A stretch of 64,000 nt of DNA from Atherinomorus stipes (taxonomy: Eukaryota > Chordata > Actinopteri > Atheriniformes > Atherinidae): contig JALJCO010003433.1 in NCBI GenBank assembly GCA_023101725.1, forward strand, positions 248,001 through 312,000, written 5' to 3'. This document shows, one piece after another, positions 33,701-46,500 of the stretch. Below the pieces are notes generated by a model. The model was not told the DNA's origin. It saw only the letters and a list, made by a program, of their open reading frames with translations, and ran no database searches. Position numbers and translations under genes: made by a program. How positions within the stretch are numbered: the first letter of the stretch is position 1; every line of letters begins with the position of its first letter.

Positions 33701-36700
33701 AGGACGAAGGGCAAGAGGAGTGGAGCTAGGGTCCCAGTGTGCAAATGGGGCCTACCCAAGAGGAGGATCACATGGGGAGATGGAGATTGAAGCCTTTCCT
33801 TATTTCATTCATGCTAAGGTCGGTGTATGACCCACTCCTGACCCACTTGCATGAGTGGGGTATGAGACAGGACCCATTGTGCAAGCTCTGTGGGGAGAGG
33901 GGTACCTTGGCACTCATCCTGTCAGGGTGTAAGACAGCACTTGTCCAAGGTAGGTAACAGGTGGCGCCACGATAAGGTGCTCATGACACTAACTGACACC
34001 CTGGAGCAGGAGAGATACAAAAAACGCCAACCATATGGGAGATCAATACCATCAATCAGCTTCGTAAGGGAGGGACAAAAACCACCAACCACAGCAACAA
34101 CAAGAAGCAATCTGCTACAAAAGGCTCAATTGTGGGAGATGAAGATAGACCTGGGGGGAAGACTGCAATTCCCCCAGGTTGTCCAGACAACCCTGAGGCC
34201 AGATGCAGCACTGTGGTCTGAAGAGGCAAAGATCATCCTCATTGAACTTACAGTCCCATAGGAAGAAGGCTGCAAGCCTTTGAGAGAAAGAACACCAAAT
34301 CCCAGGATCTCTTGCATGACTGCAGCGAGAAAGGATGGAGGAGATGATGAGCAGCGATTTGGTCGCCACTGCCGACCCACCAACGTTGAGGGTGTTGCTG
34401 TTCAGGGTCGAAACACCCAAAGATCGTTGGATATCACCTGACGACATCAACTCTTCCTGGCCAAGGCTACGTTCACCAAAAGTGAGAAGCATCTTTAGAT
34501 GTAATTGTGTTCTCTTTGGTAAAACTTCCATGATCATTCTGATTTCAAAGTCGATGCCTGTAAATGATCATAAATATGATAAATAAGAGAGAAACATGTT
34601 TTTGAGGATTTGTTCCACTCCACAGACAGTGCAGCCACATGTACAAAACTACAAGCCACATGTACTAAAATAAGGCCATTTTCAGATTGTGTCCCTTTCT
34701 GAAGTTTCCTGTTGTGATTAATCACAGCAGGTGGCACAATAAATTGTAATGGACCATTACTGTGAAAAAAAAAAAAAATGTTTTGGGTTTTGAATATGAC
34801 ACGTGTCCCCCCCATTTGTCATTTTTGGTGGACCATGTCAGTGTGGAGTTGCTTTTGCATTGTGTACCTGGTGTCTTGTCTAACTTGCTGTTTTGTTTTG
34901 TAGTAATGCAGCTAGATGAAGCTAGTAAGCTTGGTTACAATAATATAATTAATCCCAAATTTAAGATAATAAATATAATTAATATAGATTTCCACTAAAT
35001 GCAGTTATCTATATACATGAGAATAAGTAATACATGACCACAAGTTCATCATCTCATTCTCTCGCATTAGTACTGCTTTGCTAGGATGTTTTTCTTCTGC
35101 CAATGTGTATGATAGACTAACTTGAGAAACCTGTAATTAACCAGCTAACCTGTTGCTGGAAGTCACACGTTTGAAGGCTGCAGGCAGTGTGATGTGGTCA
35201 TTTTGGGCTGTACGAGTCTTTCCCTTTCCTACTGGCTTTATTTCTATTGTCGAGGACTAGCAGATATCCTCTTAAACAGGATGCTTTAGCTCCATGTCTC
35301 TCCATATTAGAAGTCACGCAGGCTGAAGTTCTAACATTTTTAAGCGCAGGGAGGCAAAACTCACAACTCTCATGTTAGATTTTCATTGATGGAATCTTCT
35401 GCAGACAGCATGTAATACTCCTGTAACCATAAGCACATGTATGTGATGCGCACACTGCGTCTGCAGCTCCTCTCCTTTAATCTCTACTTGCCATTACAGA
35501 GCAGAACTGCACTGATGTTGCCAGTGTTGTAACTAAGTAAGTAAGTAAGCTTTTATTTCTGTAGCGCCTCTCACAGACAAGGGTAAGTCACAAGGTGCTG
35601 CACAAAGGAAATAACTACAATACAATCGAGTTGTTTTGAGGACCGCTTCCCCATCGAGATCCCATTCCCCTCCAGATCTACTGAAGCCTCGTCTTGTACA
35701 CATGGGAAAAAAGTGTATGGTCCAATGAAAGAAATTTGTTGAAAATATAAACTATAGCAAACTGTTGTTGCTAACACCAACAAATATTTTCATATACAAA
35801 AAAAACCTTTATGATGGTTTAAAAGTTTTCAGTTTGAATAGAGTTTTTATGTAATATCAGTTATTCACTATATTACTGTACATGTCATTTAAAAAATTGT
35901 AATAATAATAATAACAACAATAATAATTATTGCTCATTCCTTACTTTTTAATAACACTTCTGGATCATAGGTATGTTGTTGCAGGGGGAACACGTCCTGT
36001 TTGATGGGGCGTAGCAGGCGGGGGAATGGATCTCTATAGGGAAACTGGCCTCAACACAACACCGGTTTATTAGAATGTGAAACGCAGGGTGGGTAATGTA
36101 GAGTGAAACGGTGCAGTGGCTGAGAAAATGTGGGCAGTGGCCGTCACAGGACCTCACATAATGTTCAATTTCATTATTAACAAATAAGAAGAATTCAGTT
36201 CAGTATCCACAGAAAAAAGGACTGTGTTCAATGCACAACACTGGTCCTCTTATAACTATCCAGGCATTAAAATGCTTCCCTACATGGACCCCCGATTTAC
36301 TTGTGATCATATATAGTTTTCACAGTTGATGAGCAGATAAACTCATCTTATAACACAGCTGTCAGCTCAAGAAAAAGCATTACATCTCTAGATCTAATTT
36401 TTTTATAAAATTGTGACAAAATTCAACGACTGTTCTGCAACAATTCAGACATTCATGTGTTTCAGATTTGTCCAACAGAAGCATAAAATGAACAATTTTT
36501 TTCATGCTGCAAAGCTGAGTAACTACATTGTTCCTGACTAAACAAAGCGAAGCTTTTAAAATCTGCAACTGTCTTCACTCTCAGCCAGTAAAGAGCAACA
36601 TTACTTGCAGTCGTATATGCACGAACTGTGGATTCTTTGTAATGTGCAACAGCTTCTTGTGCTCCATGTAAAGTTTTGCTATGTTGTAATACTTCTGAGG

Positions 36701-39700
36701 AGCAAAAATGTGTGTTGCTCAGTTGGGGTAATTTAGGGTAAGCTCCACTAAAAGGTGATTTGCAGGACCAGCAGGAAAGATCTGGAGCCTTGCTGCTGCA
36801 CTCACATACAGTTTGCTTTGTTCATTTGTGATGCAAAAATGTAAACAAAAAGATGAGCATAATATTGCACGATAGTATGATAATATTGCATCCTGTTAAT
36901 TTTATTTTTTGTTGTTGTTCTTTTTCCCGCTAAGATCTGGCAGAAATCACTTTAGTGAAGGCAAATCTTCAATGTGGCCCAGGATTAATTTAGATAAACA
37001 TTAACAATTAGGAATTGTGATGATGGTCCAGAATGTTGCCTGAGCAACCCGATCTAAAAACCTCCTTTAAGTGTCGTTATTTCGGTTTTATTAATGCAGG
37101 TGGTTGGCAAGTTTTGACCATGAATAAAAATGCAAGAAAGTAAAGTTGGCATGATGATATAAACTGTCTGATTACCAGGAGATTTGTGATCACTATGTTA
37201 AATTGCAGAAGTGCTCTTGTAGGCACTGAGATTTAATTCCTGCTCTAATCTGTGTATTTTGTTGTGTCTTATTTTAAAGATGCCCTGGTGGCCTCATGGT
37301 AAGATGCATACCGTGTCACAGCAGCGCCTTGGGTTTGATTTCAGCTGAAGGTCTTTATTGCAGTCCATATATCTTCGCTCGCTGCCCATGTTTCCTGTCT
37401 GCGTTACAACTGACACTTTCAAGTATAAGCAAAATGCCAAAAAGGATAAGCAAATTTTTATCCAAAAACATTTCATTTAAAGAAAATAAATACTCAAATG
37501 GACTTATGGGTATGAATATATTCAGAGAAAAAACTGGTCATGTGTGAAACATCTTTGTGTGTGTGTGTTTGTACGTGCATTTATGTGTGATTAATCCTTT
37601 TTTACGCCTCTGATAACCATCCATGTGTCTGCATGATTCAAAATGAAACGACAAACACTAATGTTGATTCTAGCTCTGCCACCTGTCGCATCGAGGCGCT
37701 CTGTGACTTGGCAACGGTGCACTGAATGTAGACACTCCCTGTTACCAAGGCGATGGCTGGTTACTCGGCGCATCCTCCAGCATTCACAACCATTCCCACT
37801 TCCTGTTTCATTTACTAAAGCACTCAAAGAGATGGCCGGCATCCCACTCAAGTAGGAGGACTGATACTGTGAGTGTCATGCAGCATCTAATGAGGACAAC
37901 AGCAGCAGCCCCCACTTAGTGACTGAGTCATATCGTGAACCATACAGGTGCATCCCTACACAGAGCACTGAGAGGAGGTTGATGAGAAAACCCACAGGGA
38001 TTTTTTATATGAAAAAATATGATGAAATGACATAAAAACCAATCTTGGACTAACCCGCTCGCTACCACAGGTGATGCACCCAGAGCAAGATGGAGAAGGA
38101 AGGATGAACAACTGTATGTCTATCTTGTATCTCTGAGTCATCCATCCATTTGATTCACGTCACACACATCCAGAAAGAGGAGAACGAGTGAATACTGAAG
38201 AGAAACTAGTTAGTAACATCAACTTTTCTCTCCTGAAACCCACCAGAAATGCTCACAGAGTGAACCAACATATTTCTGAAACTCCTTGTCGTCTTCTTCT
38301 CTGATGTCATTAGGCTGTGTCTCTAATTTAGCTGCTTGCTTCACCTCACATACAGCTCCTGTTCAAAATAACTACAGGCCACCTGATGGCAGAGCTGCTT
38401 CCCTATTGGTCAGGCCACAGAAGAGACCCCAGCAGTGTCATAGTAACCACTGCTGCAGCTTGTTACACCCTGCAAGGGCTGCATAAGGAAAGGGATGGAG
38501 CGAAGATATAGAAACTAAATTAAAATAAAGAACATAAACAGCAGGGAAGAGAATAAAAGCTTTCTCACAAGGAATCAATGAGCTACTTTCTCACAGACAA
38601 AGGTTTACAGAGTTGAAATTTGATCAGATTTTCAAACAGGAAACTACCCCCAACCTTTTTTTTTTTTTTTTTTTTTTTGGTATCAAACAAAGTTTCAAAC
38701 AGGCTTTAACAAACAGATGTATAAAAGGTGATGATTCATTTTCCACTATTTTCTGCAGAACGGCTGCCATCATGATAGATCTACACCTCCTTAGCATTGA
38801 TACTGAATAAATGGATTCAGGAAAAGAGAGCAACAGAACAGAGCGAGGTAATAGGATAAGGAATTAGGGCGGGATGGCAAAAGACAAATGTTTTAAATAA
38901 TGAGAGCTGAAAAGGGTCACCCTCCAGCAAGGAAACCACAGTTTTTTTCTCCTGTTGCAACAATTAAAGGAAATTAGGAGAAAAGGAGCAGCTGAATAAA
39001 GTAAAGCAGATTTATTCTCATGAAACTATGAAAATATTAGTTTGTGATAGTTTTCAAATCATTCCTCCGCACAAATCATTGCCACAGTGAATTTATTTGT
39101 GTCACGTAACAGAGCAGAGTTTAAAAATTTGAAGCTGTTCGTACCACAAGCAGCAAGAACATCGCTGGAGGTGTTGTCAGACTTTGCAATGTATGACTAA
39201 GAAGTGATTACCATCAGAGAAATAACACATACCGCAACCTTCTGCCCTGATAATTACACAGATAAAAATATCTTCACACTTATCACATCAGATGATGTGG
39301 AAAAAAAGAAGCAAAAGTGAGAACATTAGTTATCTTTCTTGGTTTATCCCGGAGTCTCTTCAGACACACAGTCATCGCACAATTCAGGAACAAAAGAAAC
39401 ACATCTCCGGATGCTGAGCACCAACTATGATGCACAAGCAGTCCAGCCTCAGCTCTGCTGCATTTTCACATCACACATGCAGCAACATGAAGAAAAGAGA
39501 AGCTGGAGTAAAAGGGGAAGAGAAGAAATGTCTGTCTCACGGGACAGCCACATGTACAAGGGACAGGTTTCCTGTCTGAAGCTCTTGGTTGGTGGCTGCA
39601 ATGGTCATATTGCTTTTCTCTGTCACGGCAGTGTCATGGCAACCAGCTGGACGTTGTGGAAATAACCAGAAAGATGAGTCATGTACTGGACTGAGCTGAA

Positions 39701-42700
39701 ATCCCCATTTTCACAAAGAACAGGGGGGAATCCAAGAGAAGGTGTAGTTCAATCAGTCTTAATTACTTTTTGGTGAACAAAATGTCATCAAACTACAAAT
39801 ATTAATTAGAAATCAAATAATAGCTGAATAATAAAGTTAATAATATCATGTTATATGTAAAAGTGTAGTTCTAATTTAAGATAACTAACAGTATAGTGAT
39901 TGGCGGATTTATACCTTTATTAAATCAAGGCTATGTTAAATTCAGGTGGATGCTTTGGTCTCTAGGGATTGGTCAGGGAAAAACAATCACCCCTCCCCCA
40001 TGGAAATCAGTTTTCTCCTCCATTACCCAGGCATGAGCTAACTAATGGGAATGATGAGCAGTAAGAGAGAATTCTGTCTTCAGCAGGAAAAATGTTTAAT
40101 GGCAGGTGAAGGCATCACCTTGCTCTGTCGGAGTGAACTTCATTTACTGTGCCGTTAACTGTTAACGGACAACGGTGCCGCAGGGAGAGAAATATTATCA
40201 GCAATCATTTGCTGGTTAATGAGCGGCCTGAAATGAACATATTCAGCAGAGTCATTACCTTTATTAACAATTTTTGCTTAGCGTGCAAACAACCCTGTTG
40301 TGTTTATATTGACTGTATGATTAAATGGTTGAACCTGCTGCTGGATTGAAATGGTGTGCAGACTCCGCCTACTATTCGCACCACTGCAAACGATGCGGTG
40401 AGAGTGGAGAAAGCCTCAGGCTGAAGCTGGAAACCTGTGAATGTGTAAAACTAGCGATATTACCTTCCATCACTTGCACTAAGGTTATTTTACTTATTTG
40501 ATTTTCCTCTAGGACAAGTAAAGTATTTTTCATTTCATTTTATTTTAATCAACTTCCTACTGGCAGAAAGTTAACTTGCAACAGAGTTGATTATCCTACA
40601 CAGCTTAAGGCTATTGGAAACCAATTTTGGTTCTTGAATATGAGTATTTTGGGGTTCATAGCAATAAAAACAAATCTGTGAATGACTTTAAGGCTCTGGA
40701 AGATTAATATATGTGAAATCTATTGTTCTGAATTGAAAAAAAGCACACATTTACAGGTAAACAGAAAATAACTGCTACAAACGGGAAATGCTAAACCAAA
40801 CCAAGACCATAATTCTATCAATAATGACCCAATGAAACAAATGAAATCCTGAAATACTCTACTCTGAGTCATTCTTGATCTCAGGATCATGGCCCCCGGA
40901 TCTAACCAGGGGAGACAGCGTAGAAAGAAGCCCACCATAATGGCCAGAGTGCTGGGACAGGACAGGCAGTGCACATAGCAGCAGAGGCAACCGGTGGGAC
41001 TGGAAGTCTAATTAAAAACACAGCGCCTTTCCAGCAGCTGTGGCCCGGCCCAAAATGGAATCACACAGTACATTTGGAAGAGGGGGAGTACAGGCGGTCG
41101 CAGAGCGGGATGGAAAACGCCATCAGAACATGACAGCAGGTTCAATTTCTCATCCAAACTCCAAGCTGAACTTCCAAACTTATTTCTTTGACACACTACA
41201 AAAGAAACTCATTTACATGTAGTTTCATAACATGCTTCCAGTTGAGTCAGATTCAGCTAAACGTGCACAGCTTGTAGATTTATCCAGTCTTCTTACCATG
41301 ACGGGCCTCTGAATCCTCTCAGTCCGCTCCATACCTCGTTTGCCACACTCGCCACACCACGGCAAACCAAGGGGTCAACGCCAGACTCCACGGACAGAGT
41401 TACCGTGTTGCGTGTGTGTATGTATGTGTGAAATATCTTCCTGTCAGCTTAACAAGTGCATGAGTATGTTTGTGAATGTGTGTGTGTGTGGTGTGTATGA
41501 TAAGGGAGAAAGCCAGAAAAGAGCTCTGTATGTGTGAAACTAAGAGACCGCTCTCTTAACCTCCTACCACTTCACACACATACACGCCCACCCCCCTCCA
41601 CCTCCACCACCCAGAGGAACGTGAACCTTGTGTAGAGGAAGGGAGCTGGAGCTGGCGGGGGGTCAGGTTGCAGGACTTGTGCTACATGTGCAAACTGGGG
41701 GAATATATTTAGCCCTGGCCGGCCAGAAACAGGGACGTGAACACACTGAGACCCAGAAGGAGGCTTGGTATGCAGCCGTCAGCCATTCGATGACCCAGCT
41801 GACGTGGGAGAGAACTGGGCAGTGCCCAGGGAAACCCCCCCCCCACCCACCTACACTCTTTTAGTGCCATTATTCCTGGCCTCTGTCCTGATCTCATTCT
41901 TCCCAACATCCCTCTGTCCTTTTGTCTACTGACTGGAATAAGGGAGTCAGATCAGGAATAAGGGTGTGTGTGTGGGGGGGGCAGTACTGCTGTAGTAAAC
42001 TAAGAACATGAAGCACAACAGTCTGAGTTAAACACTTGAAGAAACTGCTGCTTGACGGCTTGAGCCTTTGAAGTATTTGTAGAATGTTACAGCTCAAAAC
42101 CCGTTACCCAGAACCTTTGTCAACATTACTTGATTTCCTCAATACTACTTGTAAAATATACTTTGGAGATTAGTCTGTTTTATGAAAATGTAGAGTTAAA
42201 AAATAGGGTGATATACAATTAGAGAACTGTGGCCAAAAGGGTGATGGTCATGGGCGAGGGGTCTAATGTGACCACTAGAGGGCAACATTTGACACTGATG
42301 CCTCAGTTTTGTGGCCATAGCCCCTAATCACCTTTTCCTCCCTTACATATATGCTGATGCTGATGACACAATCAGCTAGGAAATGTGAAAAAAATAGAGC
42401 TGCTTACAGATCAATCAGCTGGCTACACAACCTGCCAGCTTAAGGAATAACTGGGACTGAGTATGTGACTGATCTCACATACGGCATTCTGGGATAATGA
42501 ATGGGTCCTGCTGCTCTAATAAACTCGATGTGTAGCAGTCTAGTTAAGACAAGAAGCTTTTCTTTTATATTAACATGTAAACATTTTATACCACTTAATT
42601 ACACTTATTTTTTTTTCAATATCTGTGATGGCATTTCAAACCTGTAGTAGAGGAATGTTTTACCTTAGATATGATAGAAAATAAAGATACAGAGATAATG

Positions 42701-43494
42701 ATGATTACCATTTTTGCATATTGCAAATGGTACCCACATTGTTTTTTCATCAACGATTTCCACTTGCATGTTACTGAACAGATCATTAGCAGTGTCTGGA
42801 CTGCAGAGGAGGAGCAAGCCGAGTCTGGCTTTCAGGTCCTCTGAAGGACTGTCTGTGTGCCTCTTCCTTTAGAAGATCTATTGACACCTGCTATTAGTGT
42901 TTCCCAACCAACTCTCTGATTTGATGCTACTTAGTGGTGATTTAATGATTGTGTGCATGTTTTATTGTTGATTATTGCAAATATATTTCATACTTATTAC
43001 TTCTTTCACTGACAACTTTGCGTAATTCTTCTAAAACAACAGGAAACCTGCAGTCTCGTTCACCCAGCAGCAGCATTCAGCCTGATTTTGCACACCTGGA
43101 CACAGTGTGTATTTATTGAACTCGACACACAAACTAACACGGCATAAACATGTAGGCCGCACCCACACATGCTCTCTCTCCACACACACACACATAAGCA
43201 AACACAAACCCATCGAAACATCCTCTGCTTCGTCTCTCCATCCCACTGTGCCTGCACACTGGGAGATTCAGTAGCCTGGTCGCTATGGAAACCAGGCCGA
43301 GTGTACCAGCCGGCTCTACCGTTGGTTGATTGTGGCTCTCATGTGTTTGTGTGTGCGGTGAATGAGTGTGTGCTTGCGGAGGCGTGTGTGAGACTGTACA
43401 GGGCTCTGCTTTCGCTTGTTCCACTAAAATCAGCTATATATATATATACAAACCCTACCCTATAGGATCACATGTAAAAAGCCTCCATGCAGTG

Positions 43495-43529
<35 letters not shown>

Positions 43530-46500
43530 ACTGCCTACATGAATGGGTAAAATGATGTGCAATTACACTGGACATAGCAGCAGATTTCATTCTTCCAACA
43601 AGTAACATGGCCCCCATACAGCGGGAAAGATTATGACACCTGCCAACCTGCAGACTCCAGTGCATGGGGTTCTCCACCCTGAGTTAATGAAGGACAAGGC
43701 AGTGGGAAGGGGGATATATGCAGGCGAGAATGCAGCTAACCTTTAGAAACCACAGGAGAGTTCAGATCCCTGCGTTCACAAACAGCCAAGAGATTTTTTT
43801 TTCTAAAGCGACACCAGCAACGAACAAGTAAATGTCATTCAGCACGGGGCACATCATTTCCTCTCGCAAATGAAGAGGTCAGGCGGAAAAGGGGGAGCTC
43901 GTTTAACAGCGACGCAGCGTGGCTTTGAGAAATGTCATGTCCAGACAAGGACTGTTGCCTGGGTCATGAGTGTGTGATGACTGAACCAAGCCTCATCTTC
44001 ACCCATGATTATTGGGAAAATTAATCTTTGTGGCCTGACAATTGACAGGTTTTACTACACTTATTGATCAAGAAAGTCAATATATCCATGCACCAGGAGA
44101 GGTCAAGGTCAGATGGGATCAATGTGGGGTGAGTGTAACACCTGGGGAATGATTTTCATCATCGGCTGTGGGGGATTCCTGCCGATGTACAGTTGCATCA
44201 AGTCTGCTGCGTAGGAGCAGCTACCCGAGGTTCACTGTTATTCTTAGTGATGTTAGCAAAGTCATTTAATGTGCATAGACTGCAAGCTGCTTGTTGCACA
44301 CACAGGTGAAGAGAGAAAGGTGTGTCTGGTTTAAAGACAAGAAAATAAAGGGGTTTTTAGCCCTCAGATTATCTAAATAGACAATCTGGCATGAAAAGTG
44401 ACTTGATAATAACAGTGAGGACAGAGGATGCCACCCGTGCAGCAAGAATAAACCCCTTCAAATCTCTGTAGACATGAATCTTGTAACCAGAGATGGCGGC
44501 AGTTTGTTATTTAAAGATTACCTTGTGAGTTTGTGAGATGTTACAGTAAGTACAATAAATGTAGGAAACTAAACCCCTCAGCTGGTTTGATTAAAATGTT
44601 CAAACCCTTCAGCAATTACTAATAATATGCAATATGGAATTCTCAATGATTAATCAGTCAAATGCAGTTTTGTATGCATAGCGACAGCATATAATTACCA
44701 TCTAATTAGGTTTTACCTTGTAAGGGAAAAACTTTGTGGGTGCTAAATGGATCCATCATCTGTAGTTATATAAATAAGAGTTCTTTGTGATGCTATGATG
44801 GCAACAATGACCCAGAATTCTAATCATTAAACAGGAAAATTAATTTTTTTTGTGAAAAAAAATGTTCATCCCTCTCTGCTGTGCTTTGGCTCTTCCTCAA
44901 AAGCCACTCTCTGTGGAGCAGGCTGCACTCAAGAGCTTGTAACCATGGCAACTGCAAAAGTGGCAATTAGACACTCCTCTTGGCTCTAACTGGTTTTAAT
45001 TAATGCACTGTGGATTCTTGCACAATAGCATCAGGAGCACAATGAGGAATCAGATTCCATCCTATTGTCTTAAATGGTTAGAAAATACAGTGTTTTAGTG
45101 GAAAGTTTTAAGCTTTCCTTTCAGAAAGTTTAGCTAATGTAGCCTCTCTCAACACACAGATGCAGACATGCAAGTTATCCACAGTATTCAGATGAGATGC
45201 GAGACTTCCAGGCACTAAAAGCCCTCACTTTAATTAAAGTGAACTGAACTATTTTTCATTAAATGAGATGAGATGAGAGTTGACACCTGGTGCTCTATTA
45301 GCGGTCTAAGGGAAGGATTAAGTGTGAAATGTTACCTGTCGGACAAAGCTGTTTGAGGTGGTGTCAGAGGAGGTGCTTCCATCCGAGCGCTTAAATCGGC
45401 TCTTCCTTTTGGCATACTTTCCCTGAAAAGTCAAAGAGCAGGAGAAGGGGGGATTGGAAAGAGAGAAAAAACAGAGAGAGTTTAATTGTGTTTCTCTACA
45501 ATAATTAACTTGACATAGTTCTTAGAAAACCCTGTTTCCAGGGAGCTTGCTCTTTACATTTGCAAGAGCATTAGTAAAAGCTTCTGAACAAGATCAGGCA
45601 GTCAGATCGAGCCAGAGATAAAGCGGCAAGAGTCCCAGACCACGGAGGAAGTCGGCAAGAGAAAATGAACCCACTCAGTTCATGAGCAGCGTTCATTACT
45701 TGTCATTTTTCATTTTCTGATGCAAACTGGGACCTTGTAATCTGATTGGTGGACCTCAGGCAAATGGCCTATTTGGGTTCGGCAGAGGCCACACATTGCA
45801 TCATGGCGATGTGGGCTCATCCAGCCCACATCGCCATGGATACACAATGCCGACTAATCAGATTTGTTGGCTATGAGAAGGCTGTCTGTTTATGCATGAA
45901 AAGAGAGCAGCTGTTGAATAATAAAAATAGTGAAAGCATACAGAAATCGTACAAGCTGCAACCATGCACATTGATCTTGACACTTCTGGACCAGCATGAT
46001 AGGAGGGGGTATAGCTCAGTGGTAGAGCATTTGACTGCAGATCAAGAGGTCTCCGGTTCAAATCCGGATGCCCCCTACAGCAACTGGCTTGCTTGTTTTA
46101 AAGCACAGCCAGCTTATTGGCTTCAGGTCTGAAAATATAGTGCACATTAAATCATATTTGGACACATCTCCTGCACCTGATGTCACTCATGATCAAATTC
46201 AGTGGATTAAAGTAAATCTAAGTTACACTTTAACAGTGAGGAACACTTTATTTATGATGACTCACTTCACAGCAACAACCTGTACAGTGTTTGGTTAATC
46301 ACTCATGCCATGAGAAGCAATTATGTCCGTCCACAATTGATGCTTTTTATAGTGCACCAGTCAACCCCACATGCACACCTATGTAAACACCAGTGAAACC
46401 GCTTCAAAAATTCCACATGCCTGTATGTCTATGCTTCTTAGATTAACAAGCGACCAATAAAAATGGCTCTCTATTCTGTATTTTTTATTACTGTCACATG

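Larger units (their letters stand above)
31339..45335. other. cacnb1 intron 2 (14 kb)
   Basis: The largest intron of cacnb1. It contains the MITE and LINE relics at 33.3-34.5 kb, a dispersed repeat at 35.5 kb, a tRNA-derived SINE at 37.3 kb, GT-rich microsatellites at 41.4-41.5 kb, a CTCF-like site at 42.3 kb and a 34-nt C-run at 43.5 kb. I recognised no additional exon or independent gene inside it. Confidence 0.6.

Noticed and set aside
39339..39665. 108-codon plus-strand open frame in cacnb1 intron 2
   Set aside because: No recognisable domain, no promoter or poly(A) context.
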